Assembly: GCF_003633615.1 (NCBI RefSeq)
Contig: NZ_RBKU01000001.1
Coordinates: 4,526,001-4,590,000 of the forward strand
DNA length: 64,000 nucleotides
Reading direction: 5' to 3'
Source: Mucilaginibacter gracilis
Lineage (GTDB): Bacteria > Bacteroidota > Bacteroidia > Sphingobacteriales > Sphingobacteriaceae
In this document: positions 1-7,259 of the stretch, one piece after another
Layout of the letters: every line of letters begins with the position of its first letter
How positions within the stretch are numbered: position 1 is the stretch's first letter
Made by a program: the position numbers and the translations under genes
The notes under the pieces: model-generated
Seen by the model: only the letters and a program-made list of their open reading frames with translations
Database searches by the model: none
Told to the model about the DNA's origin: nothing

Positions 1-1
1 C

Positions 2-199
2 CATACCTTACTATCAATAGATGCTTTAAAGCACAAAGGCATCCCCGTAAAGGGAATTATTTTTAATGGCGATGCCGACGAAAGTACGCAAACTGTCATT
101 TTAAATTACTCCAATGCGCCATTGCTTTGTAACTTGCCGCAAATGCCGGTTGTTAACAAGGCATCTATCAGTTCAATAACCCACGCCATAAATTTTTAA
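2..199 (+). CDS. bioD: Dethiobiotin synthetase, C-terminal fragment (5' end outside window)
   Basis: An open frame enters from the left edge and ends at the TAA at 197-199, giving 65 residues. It begins with HTLLSIDALK, followed by GIPVKGIIFNG, which is the typical C-terminal part of ATP-dependent dethiobiotin synthetase (BioD), the biotin-pathway enzyme that closes the ureido ring. The P-loop and the rest of the enzyme lie outside the window. The stretch ends 35 bases before the next gene on the same strand. The call rests on one short but characteristic block, so other P-loop amidoligase relatives (CobB/CobQ type) remain possible. Confidence 0.75.
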   Translation, partial: HTLLSIDALKHKGIPVKGIIFNGDADESTQTVILNYSNAPLLCNLPQMPVVNKASISSITHAINF

Positions 200-234
200 T
201 AATTAAAACGATAGTTAACTTAATAAAGCAGCAA

Positions 235-1128
235 ATGAAAAACATCACGGTGATAGGTTCGGGAACGATGGGTAACGGCATAGCGCACATTTTTGCCCAG
301 CACGGCTACGTTGTTAATATGGTTGATGTGGATAGTGCTGCATTAGAAAGAGGCCTAAACACCATTAAAAAAAATTTAGACAGGCAATTAGCCAAGGGTA
401 TTATTAACGAACAATTAAAAACGAATACCATAGCCAACATCAATACTTATACAGCTATTAAACAAGCTGTAGATACTGCCGATTTGGTTATTGAAGCTGC
501 TACAGAAAACACCGACCTTAAACTAAAAATATTTAAGGAACTGGATGAGATATGCCCGGCAAAAACCATTTTAGCCACCAATACATCGTCAATATCAATC
601 ACCAAAATAGCGGCTGTTACCGGGCGGCCCGATAAAGTGATTGGTATGCACTTTATGAACCCCGTACCGATAATGAAACTGGTGGAAGTTATAAGCGGAT
701 ACGCTACTGATGCCAAGGTTACAGAAGCCATTATGACACTATCGCGGGATTTAGATAAGGAGCCTGTTGAGGTAAACGATTATCCGGGCTTTGTTGCCAA
801 TCGCATTTTAATGCCGATGTTAAACGAAGCTATTTATACCTTATACGAAGGCGTAGCCGGTGTAGAAGAAATTGATACCGTGATGAAACTGGGCATGGGC
901 CACCCGATGGGGCCGTTGCAACTAGCAGATTTTATTGGTTTAGATGTTTGCCTTGCCATCCTGAGGGTGCTGTATGATGGTTTCGGGAATCAAAAATATG
1001 CGCCTTGCCCTTTACTGGTTAATATGGTTACGGCCGGTAGTAAGGGTGTAAAAACGGGATTAGGCTTTTACGATTATAGCAGCGGAACTAAAGAGTTGGT
1101 AGTAGCGGCTAAATTTAGAAAACCATAA
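235..1128 (+). CDS. 3-hydroxybutyryl-CoA dehydrogenase (NAD-dependent, HbdA/PaaH type)
   Basis: This 297-residue cytosolic enzyme oxidises or reduces the 3-hydroxy group of short acyl-CoAs with NAD(H), in fatty-acid or butyrate-type metabolism. The Rossmann glycine motif GSGTMG is at residues 8-13. The catalytic set is visible as S119, H139 in GMHFMNP, E151 and N189 in PGFVANR. The C-terminal dimerisation half contains LGMGHPMGPLQLADFIGLD. The length is that of the stand-alone enzyme, not of a FadB fusion. The ATG at 235 sits directly before the Rossmann fold and no longer start is needed. It may be co-transcribed with the bioD tail upstream, with a 35-base gap. Confidence 0.93.
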   Translation: MKNITVIGSGTMGNGIAHIFAQHGYVVNMVDVDSAALERGLNTIKKNLDRQLAKGIINEQLKTNTIANINTYTAIKQAVDTADLVIEAATENTDLKLKIFKELDEICPAKTILATNTSSISITKIAAVTGRPDKVIGMHFMNPVPIMKLVEVISGYATDAKVTEAIMTLSRDLDKEPVEVNDYPGFVANRILMPMLNEAIYTLYEGVAGVEEIDTVMKLGMGHPMGPLQLADFIGLDVCLAILRVLYDGFGNQKYAPCPLLVNMVTAGSKGVKTGLGFYDYSSGTKELVVAAKFRKP

Positions 1129-1188
1129 GGTTTACAGATTAAACTTTTGCAAAAAATAGTTGTCGTATCAGTATAAATAATTATACCG

Positions 1189-1491
1189 ATGAAAACGATA
1201 TCAAAATTTTTAACAATAGTTGGCATAGCATCTATGCTGTTAGCGGGTTGTGGTACAACACGTGCCGTGTTTGTAGTTCGTGAAAGGCCTGTTGAACCGA
1301 GGTACGAACGGCCTGCACCGCCCTACCAGGGTGCCATATGGATTCCGGGAGAATGGGAATGGCGCGGTAACCATTATGTTTACATTAACGGCCATTACGA
1401 ACGCCCCAGCAATAGGCAATGGATACCCGGCCACTGGCGCGAAACTCCTGGCGGTTACGTTTGGGAACGCGGCCATTGGAGAAATTTTTAA
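1189..1491 (+). CDS. Small lipoprotein with YXWGXW-type repeats
   Basis: A 100-residue secreted lipoprotein of unknown function. Residues 1-21 form a signal peptide ending in the lipobox LLAGC (Cys21). The mature part consists of short aromatic repeats of the kind W-I-P-G-x-W, G-H-Y-x-x and G-H-W (for example IWIPGEW, QWIPGHW, WERGHW), the pattern of the YXWGXW (PF12779-like) family found in many Bacteroidota and Proteobacteria. Such proteins are assumed to sit in the envelope; no reaction is known. A stem-loop terminator follows at 1511-1542. A much longer member of the same family is at 31250-32356. Confidence 0.85.
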   Translation: MKTISKFLTIVGIASMLLAGCGTTRAVFVVRERPVEPRYERPAPPYQGAIWIPGEWEWRGNHYVYINGHYERPSNRQWIPGHWRETPGGYVWERGHWRNF

Positions 1492-1510
1492 CCAATAAAA
1501 TGTACAATAG

Positions 1511-1542
1511 TAAAGCCGGATAGTTTAAGCTACCCGGCTTTA
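1511..1542. terminator. Bidirectional stem-loop terminator
   Basis: Inverted repeat TAAAGCCGG..CCGGCTTTA with a 13-nt arm on each side (1511-1523 and 1530-1542), one A-C mismatch and a 6-nt loop. It lies between the convergent lipoprotein and response-regulator genes and could stop transcription from both sides. Confidence 0.7.
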
Positions 1543-1584
1543 TCATTTTATAATAGCTCAAATAACCTTAGCAGTTATTCTGTA

Positions 1585-2274
1585 TTAATGTAGTTCAAAT
1601 TTATAGCCTACACCTTTAACGGTTGAAACATAAGTTTCGCCCAGTTTTTCGCGCAGTTTACGGATGTGTACATCAATTGTACGGTTAGTTACCACTACCG
1701 AATCTTCCCAAATGTTTTTCAGGATAATTTCGCGGGTGTATACCTTGCCGGGTTTTGATGCCAAAAGGTACAGCAATTCAAATTCTTTTTTAGCCAATAC
1801 AACCTTGTTACCACCTTGAAAAACAAGGTAAGCTTCGCGGTCGATAACTAAATCGCCAATTTCAAGCTTATTGTCTGATACTTCTTCGGTTGGCGAGTTG
1901 CGCCTTAATATTGCGTTAATACGGCTAACCAAAGCGCGGGGTTTAATGGGCTTGGCTATATAATCATCGGCACCAACGTTAAAACCTGCAATTTCGGAGT
2001 ATTCTTCGCTGCGGGCGGTTAAAAAAACCATAAAGGTATTTTTAAACTCGGGCATGGTACGCATAATGCGGCAAGCCTCAATGCCATCCATTTTAGGCAT
2101 CATAATATCCAGAATTATTAAATCCGGTAATGATCGTTTTGCTTCTGTAACGGCTTCCTGGCCATTGCGGGCTGTATAAACCTGGTATCCTTCTTTTTTT
2201 AAGTTATACTCTATCAGCTCCAAAATATCCGGTTCATCATCAACTATCAGGATCTTTTGTTTCGAATTGCTCAT
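1585..2274 (-). CDS. OmpR/PhoB-family response regulator
   Basis: A 229-residue two-component regulator. The receiver domain (about residues 5-122) shows the acidic pair D12/D13, the phosphoacceptor D56 in LIILDIMMPKMDG, and the conserved Lys in YIAKPIKPRAL. A winged-helix DNA-binding domain follows (about 130-229), with the typical TNRTIDVHIRKLREKLG recognition segment. Full-length for a PhoB-like protein. No histidine kinase is next to it, so its partner must be elsewhere or outside the window. In Bacteroidota this type is usually paired with a PhoR-like kinase; that pairing here is an inference. Confidence 0.93.
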   Translation of the reverse strand: MSNSKQKILIVDDEPDILELIEYNLKKEGYQVYTARNGQEAVTEAKRSLPDLIILDIMMPKMDGIEACRIMRTMPEFKNTFMVFLTARSEEYSEIAGFNVGADDYIAKPIKPRALVSRINAILRRNSPTEEVSDNKLEIGDLVIDREAYLVFQGGNKVVLAKKEFELLYLLASKPGKVYTREIILKNIWEDSVVVTNRTIDVHIRKLREKLGETYVSTVKGVGYKFELH

Positions 2275-2370
2275 ATTGTTTTTTTGTCAAATGTATAAGC
2301 TTAATCATACCAATACGTTAATGTAATATTAACAAATTGTTAATAGTTACATAAGCTTAACGTTCAATTA

Positions 2371-3501
2371 CTATTTACTGAATGCCTTGTTTAAAAAATC
2401 TTCAAGTTCGGCACCCATTATATTTTTGGCAACGATGTTTCCTTTTGGGTCGATAATAAAGTTAGATGGTATAGCCTCTATACGATAAGCCTTTTCAACC
2501 GGGCCGTCAAACTTTTGAAACTCCGAAACCTGGGTCCATGTTAGGTGGTCGGCTTCAATGGCTTTTTGCCAATCAGCCCGTTCATTATCTAACGATACGC
2601 CTAAAATGTTAAGGCCCTTGTTTTTATATTTATTATATAGCTTAACTACGTTGGGGTTTTCTTTACGGCAAGGCAGGCACCACGATGCCCAAAAATCAAT
2701 AATAAGGTATTTACCTAAAAAATCGGACACCTTAACAGGTTTGTAATTGGCATCCATCAGGGTAAACTGCGGTGCTTTATGGCCAATTGATACCGGTTTA
2801 ACGTCGTCCATGTGCTTAACAAATTGCTCAACCGCCGGGTTACCGCTAAATTTATCCCTCACGGCATCGGCATAAGCAATCAGGTCGGTTTCGTAAACAA
2901 TGGGGTTTAAACTTGATGCAGCATAAAAACCTGTGAGCGATGATTTATTATCGTTCATAAATTTAATGGCGGCAGCGGCGTAATCCTTTTCGTTTTTTTG
3001 GTAACTGGCTTCCGAAATTTTAAACAACGAATCGGAAGGCGCGCCTATGGCTTTTAGCTTGGCGTTATAGTCCGTCATAATTTGCTCGGTAATTTTGCCA
3101 TAAAAATTACTCAGCTTGTTAAAATCCTTAATATGCTCCGAATCCATCGACCCACCTATTTCATACATATTGGTGGTATCGGTTGCATCTGTTTTAAAAT
3201 CAATATCGTCGCCGTTTTTCGCAATCAAATCAAATATGGTACCGCCAACCTTAAGCTTGTACATGTTGGGGTACGATGTTGATTGTTTGAACGAGAATTT
3301 GCTTTGGTCGCTCAAAGCTGCCGAATCGATAAGCACTTCTTTGGTAGCGTTATTAAGAGTATCCATTTTAAGCAGGTATACTTTTTGAATGCTCCTTGGG
3401 TTTTTTACCTCGCCGCTTAAAATAAAATAGTCGTCGTGCTTGCACGAGGCAATGGTTACGGCACAAAAAACGATTAACAGCAAATTTATTTTCGATCTCA
3501 T
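2371..3501 (-). CDS. TlpA-like thiol-disulfide lipoprotein with DUF4369 domain
   Basis: A 376-residue lipoprotein with a lipobox TIASC (Cys20). An N-terminal DUF4369-like beta domain (about residues 25-120) precedes a helical linker and a C-terminal AhpC/TSA-TlpA thioredoxin fold (about 240-376). The redox pair is Cys275 and Cys278 in WASWCLPCRKE, so the protein should reduce or isomerise disulfides on the periplasmic side. This domain order is common in Bacteroidota. The start ATG overlaps the stop of the upstream gatB by 4 bases, suggesting translational coupling, although the two have no obvious functional link. Confidence 0.88.
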   Translation of the reverse strand: MRSKINLLLIVFCAVTIASCKHDDYFILSGEVKNPRSIQKVYLLKMDTLNNATKEVLIDSAALSDQSKFSFKQSTSYPNMYKLKVGGTIFDLIAKNGDDIDFKTDATDTTNMYEIGGSMDSEHIKDFNKLSNFYGKITEQIMTDYNAKLKAIGAPSDSLFKISEASYQKNEKDYAAAAIKFMNDNKSSLTGFYAASSLNPIVYETDLIAYADAVRDKFSGNPAVEQFVKHMDDVKPVSIGHKAPQFTLMDANYKPVKVSDFLGKYLIIDFWASWCLPCRKENPNVVKLYNKYKNKGLNILGVSLDNERADWQKAIEADHLTWTQVSEFQKFDGPVEKAYRIEAIPSNFIIDPKGNIVAKNIMGAELEDFLNKAFSK

Positions 3502-4970
3502 TTTGATGATTCCAGTACGTCTATCAATAATTGATTTGTTTTTTTAGGGTCTATCTTTCCTTTTGATAGCTTCATTATCTCGCCCATAAACAAGCCTACA
3601 ACGCCCTTTTTACCGTTATGGTATTCGTTAACCTTATCGGGATGCTTTTCTAAGGTTTGTTTAATAAAGCCCGATACATCGGATGCACTTTCGTCGATAA
3701 TTAAATTAAGCTCGTCGGCTACCTGTTGGGCAGCTTTCGCCGAATCTTTAACCAGCACCGGGAATATTTTATGCGCCGCCACCGAACTACTTACTTTACC
3801 GCTATCAACCAAGGCTATTAAACCCGCCAATTGTTGGGGCGTAAGCGTGAGTTGGTTAATGCTCATGCCATGATCGTTAAGGTACGATTTTACTGCGCCC
3901 ATTAACCAGTTGGCGGCAGCTTTGTAATTGGCAGTTAGCTTAATCAGTTCTTCAAAGTAATGTACAAGGTCTTTATCGGCGGTGATAACCGATGCATCGT
4001 AAACTGATAGTTCTAACGTGGTAATATATTTATGATACAGCGCTTTGGGCAACTCGGGCATAGCCGTGCGGATGCGCTGTATATAATCTTCTGTTAAAAT
4101 AACAGGTGGCAGGTCTGGGTCGGGAAAATAACGGTAATCATTTGCCATTTCCTTTGAGCGCAAAACGGATGTTTCGCCGGTATCGGCATCAAAGTTAAGG
4201 GTATTTTGGTCTATCTTTCCACCAGCTTCCAGTACTTCTATCTGGCGCACAAACTCGTGTTCAATGGCACGCTGCACATTGCGGAACGAGTTTAAGTTTT
4301 TAACCTCGCAGCGGTTGCCCAGTTTTTCGGCACCTTTTAAGCGTACCGAAATATTGGCATCGCATCGCAAGCTGCCTTCTTCCATATTACCATCGCAAAT
4401 ATCAAGGTAACGTACTAATTTGCGTATCTCGTTTAAATACTGGTGCGCTTCTTCGGCACTGCGAATATCCGGTTCTGATACAATTTCGAGCAACGGCACC
4501 CCTGCCCTGTTCAAATCGATAAACGATTCGGTACTGTGCTGGTCGTGCATGCTTTTACCGGCATCCTCTTCCATATGGATATGGTGGATGGCAATGTTTT
4601 TAGTTTCGCCGCTTTTTAAATGCACCTCTATGCTGCCCCCAATACAAATAGGCTGTGTATCCTGGCTAATTTGATAGCCTTTGGGTAAATCGGCATAAAA
4701 ATAATTTTTGCGGGCAAAATGGTTATTAAGGTTAATACGGCTATCAACCGCCAAGCCTAATTTAACTGCATATTCAATGGCCTTGCTGTTAAGTTTAGGC
4801 AAAGTACCCGGGTGCCCTAACGATACCGGACTGATATGTGTATTTGGTTTGCCACCAAAGGCAGATGAATCGGCACTAAATATTTTGCTTGCTGTTGATA
4901 GTTGTGCATGTACTTCTAAACCAACAACCAACTCATATTTGTGGATGTTTGCAACGCTTGTGTTTGTCAT
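3498..4970 (-). CDS. gatB: Asp/Glu-tRNA amidotransferase subunit B
   Basis: A 490-residue subunit of the GatCAB complex, which converts misacylated Glu-tRNA(Gln) (and Asp-tRNA(Asn)) to the amide form. The hallmark block YELVVGLEVHAQLSTASKIFS is near the N-terminus, followed by the catalytic kinase-like cradle with NYFYADLPKGYQISQ and RCDANISVRL, and a C-terminal YqeY-like tail domain (about 345-490). The open frame could begin at a TTG two codons earlier (4976), but the ATG at 4970 is preferred. gatA and gatC are not in the window, as is usual in Bacteroidota. It is read together with the downstream TlpA-like gene (4-base overlap). Confidence 0.96.
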   Translation of the reverse strand: MTNTSVANIHKYELVVGLEVHAQLSTASKIFSADSSAFGGKPNTHISPVSLGHPGTLPKLNSKAIEYAVKLGLAVDSRINLNNHFARKNYFYADLPKGYQISQDTQPICIGGSIEVHLKSGETKNIAIHHIHMEEDAGKSMHDQHSTESFIDLNRAGVPLLEIVSEPDIRSAEEAHQYLNEIRKLVRYLDICDGNMEEGSLRCDANISVRLKGAEKLGNRCEVKNLNSFRNVQRAIEHEFVRQIEVLEAGGKIDQNTLNFDADTGETSVLRSKEMANDYRYFPDPDLPPVILTEDYIQRIRTAMPELPKALYHKYITTLELSVYDASVITADKDLVHYFEELIKLTANYKAAANWLMGAVKSYLNDHGMSINQLTLTPQQLAGLIALVDSGKVSSSVAAHKIFPVLVKDSAKAAQQVADELNLIIDESASDVSGFIKQTLEKHPDKVNEYHNGKKGVVGLFMGEIMKLSKGKIDPKKTNQLLIDVLESSK

Positions 4971-5163
4971 TATCAAAAATTATCAGCCTGCAAATACGGC
5001 TAACTTGCCTCAAATATAAACTTATTAGTTTTTATGCCTAATGTTAAAATAATTAACGGCACGCATTTTGGCAAGCGAACCTTGTTACAGATGCTTACAG
5101 TTTGCATATATAAACAATTAAAGAATACTAAATCTATCTAATTAATAAGAAATTACAAAAAAC

Positions 5164-5742
5164 ATGAAAAAATTGATTTACACGATGCTGTTGAGCGTTA
5201 TTACGCTTGCAACGGTACATTATACAAGCTATGCTCAACTGAGCCTGAGTATTAACATAGGCACACAGCCCACCTGGGGGCCTACAGGCTATGACAGGGC
5301 CGACTATTATTACCTGCCCGATGTGGAGAGTTATTACAATGTTTCATCGCACCAGTTTATTTATTTAAGTAACGGGCGATGGATATATTCGTCGGCACTG
5401 CCAACGCGCTATGCCAATTATGACCTGTATTCAGGTTATAAAGTTGTAGTAAACAGGCCACGCCCCTATTTAAATTTTAGCCAGGACAGGGTTCAATACA
5501 GAAAATTTAAAGGATACCACGGACGGCAGGAAATTATACGGAACACACGCGATGTGCGGTACCGCCAGGGTGGAAACCCGCACGGAATGCCACCGGGACA
5601 GGCCAAAAAATTTAATAATGAGCGTGGAAACGACCGCCGTGACGATAGAGGCCACGATAATGGACGCGGACGCAACGACAAGGGCGAACACCGCGATAAC
5701 GGACGCGGCCAAGACGACCATGGACGTGGCCGCCATGATTAA
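5164..5742 (+). CDS. Secreted protein with Asp/Arg/Gly/His-rich tail, function unknown
   Basis: A 192-residue protein with a clear signal peptide (hydrophobic stretch 5-23, probable cleavage after SYA). Residues 25-110 are rich in Tyr and resemble small surface proteins annotated as hypothetical in Sphingobacteriaceae, with YYLPDVESYYNVSSHQFIYL as the most distinctive stretch. From about residue 135 onward the sequence is low-complexity and made of short Arg/Asp/Gly/His units such as RRDDRGHDNGRGR. I recognise no enzyme motif. The tail is presumably disordered and may bind ions or polymers, but that is a guess. A stem-loop follows at 5759-5806. Confidence 0.8.
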   Translation: MKKLIYTMLLSVITLATVHYTSYAQLSLSINIGTQPTWGPTGYDRADYYYLPDVESYYNVSSHQFIYLSNGRWIYSSALPTRYANYDLYSGYKVVVNRPRPYLNFSQDRVQYRKFKGYHGRQEIIRNTRDVRYRQGGNPHGMPPGQAKKFNNERGNDRRDDRGHDNGRGRNDKGEHRDNGRGQDDHGRGRHD

Positions 5743-5758
5743 TTGAATTGGTATTATT

Positions 5759-5806
5759 GAGTACCTGGCAATCCCCGTTATAACAGGCGGCGATTGCCGG
5801 GTACTC
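5759..5806. terminator. Stem-loop terminator between convergent genes
   Basis: 15-bp inverted repeat GAGTACCTGGCAATC / GATTGCCGGGTACTC (one G-T pair) with an 18-nt loop, followed by an A/T-rich run. It sits after the secreted-protein gene and before the end of xerD on the other strand. Confidence 0.65.
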
Positions 5807-5897
5807 AACAATACTTTTTAAACCTTATTCAAACTTTAACCGCAATAGTCTGCCGGTGCATAAATGCCTTCTTAACTTAACATTGCATAAGGATAGG

Positions 5898-6797
5898 TTA
5901 ACTCCTGGGGTGATGCTCAATAATAACACCCTTTAAATATTCTTTATCCAAATGGGTATATATTTCGGTGGTAGTAATGCTTTCGTGGCCAAGCATTTCT
6001 TGCACGGCGCGTAAATCGGCACCGCCTTCTATTAAATGCGTAGCAAAAGAATGCCTAAACGTGTGCGGACTAATGCTTTTTTTTAAGCCTGTTTTTTCGG
6101 CCAGTTCCTTTATCATCAAAAATACATACACCCGTGATAAGCGTTTGCCCCGGCGGTTTAAAAATACAATATCTTCTTCCCCGCTTTGTATGGTGTTGTG
6201 CGTGCGTACTTCATTCAACCAAAGTTTTAAAAATTTAACGCCCTGCGAGCCAATGGGTATTAATCGTTCCTTATCGCCTTTCCCCAGCACTTTTATAAAT
6301 TCAACGTCGAGGTATAGGTTTGATATGCGCAGGTTTACCAGTTCGGTAACTCGCAGCCCGCAGCCATATAAAACCTCAATCATAGTTTTATTTCGCATAC
6401 CTTCGGGCTTTGATAGGTCAATGGCATCAATCAATTTGTCAATATCAACAACACTTAAAGTATCTGGCAATTTACGGCTAAGGCGGGGCGCTTCCAGTAA
6501 TTCCGAAGGATCATAGTTTAATTGATTATCCATGAGCAGGTATTTGTAAAAGGCTTTAATGCCCGATATAATACGTGCCTGAGACGAGGGTATCATCCCC
6601 AATTCGTTTATCCACATAATAAACTCTCGCAGGTGGTTTAGCTCAACTGTATCGGGCTTTAGCTTAACCGGCTTACTATCTGCAAATTGAATCAGCTTTT
6701 CCAAATCGCCAAGGTAGGCTTCTACCGAATTTCCCGATAAGGATTTTTCTATTTTTAAATACGAACTAAAACCTTTTTTTGCCCTCTGCCAATCCAC
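5898..6797 (-). CDS. xerD: Site-specific tyrosine recombinase XerD
   Basis: A 299-residue tyrosine recombinase, the size of chromosomal XerC/XerD. An N-terminal SAM-like core-binding domain (about 1-90) is followed by the catalytic domain with the Arg in YGCGLRVTELVNL, the Lys in LGKGDKERLIP, the HTFRH box (SPHTFRHSFATHL), the second His in MLGHESITTTEIYTHL and the nucleophile Tyr in that last block. It resolves chromosome dimers at dif. It begins with GTG at 6795-6797; no ATG fits before the fold. Divergent from aroQ with only 33 bases between the starts, a pairing I know from other Bacteroidota. It is a housekeeping gene, not a mobile-element integrase. Confidence 0.92.
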   Translation of the reverse strand: MDWQRAKKGFSSYLKIEKSLSGNSVEAYLGDLEKLIQFADSKPVKLKPDTVELNHLREFIMWINELGMIPSSQARIISGIKAFYKYLLMDNQLNYDPSELLEAPRLSRKLPDTLSVVDIDKLIDAIDLSKPEGMRNKTMIEVLYGCGLRVTELVNLRISNLYLDVEFIKVLGKGDKERLIPIGSQGVKFLKLWLNEVRTHNTIQSGEEDIVFLNRRGKRLSRVYVFLMIKELAEKTGLKKSISPHTFRHSFATHLIEGGADLRAVQEMLGHESITTTEIYTHLDKEYLKGVIIEHHPRS

Positions 6798-6830
6798 CTG
6801 TTTTTTGTTTTATTGTATATATTTGAACTG

Positions 6831-7250
6831 ATGAAGATACAAATTATCAACGGACCGAATTTAAACCTGTTAGGTGTTCGTGAAAAATCTATTTACGGCA
6901 GTGCCGATTTTGAAACGTACCTTGCCCAACTGCGTAATAGGTACCCCAATATTAACATTGAGTACTACCAAAGCAATACAGAGGGCGATATCATTAACAA
7001 ACTGCACGAGGTTGGTTTTAGCTACCACGGCATTGTTATTAATGCTGGTGCCTACACCCATACATCAATAGCCATTGCCGATGCTATTGCCGCCATTACT
7101 GTACCTGTAATTGAAGTACATATATCAAACGTTTATAAACGCGAGGAGTTTAGGCACCACTCTATGCTGGCCTGTAACTGCAAGGGCGTTATAGCCGGTT
7201 TCGGGATGGATTCGTACAGGCTGGGTATCGAGAATTTAATATCTGAATAA
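6831..7250 (+). CDS. aroQ: Type II 3-dehydroquinate dehydratase
   Basis: A 139-residue shikimate-pathway enzyme that dehydrates 3-dehydroquinate to 3-dehydroshikimate. Family motifs visible are NGPNLNLLG near the N-terminus, YQSNTEGDIINKLHE, NAGAYTHTSIA and EVHISNVYKREEFRHHS, the last containing the catalytic His. The type II (dodecameric) fold is indicated by size and motifs. The frame is open upstream to a TTG at 6813, but the ATG at 6831 matches the usual MKIQIINGPN beginning. It ends 9 bases before the MscS-family gene and is probably co-transcribed with it. Confidence 0.95.
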   Translation: MKIQIINGPNLNLLGVREKSIYGSADFETYLAQLRNRYPNINIEYYQSNTEGDIINKLHEVGFSYHGIVINAGAYTHTSIAIADAIAAITVPVIEVHISNVYKREEFRHHSMLACNCKGVIAGFGMDSYRLGIENLISE

Positions 7251-7259
7251 CAATAACAT

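Noticed and set aside
447..731. Antisense open frames within hbd, gatB, ketosynthase, lysS and MutS-like genes
   Set aside because: They lie wholly inside well-supported genes on the other strand and show no family features.
3498..4976. TTG starts for gatB, aroQ (6813), darB (21025), the peroxidase (27713) and the small acidic protein (35685)
   Set aside because: In each case an ATG a few codons later matches the family beginning or the spacing to the upstream gene.
5470..5811. Antisense frame over the Arg/Asp/Gly-rich tail of the secreted protein
   Set aside because: Shadow of a low-complexity codon pattern; it would also span the terminator stem at 5759-5806.
5898..6797. XerD as the integrase of a mobile element
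   Set aside because: Its length, motifs and neighbour aroQ fit the chromosomal housekeeping recombinase; no element ends are nearby.
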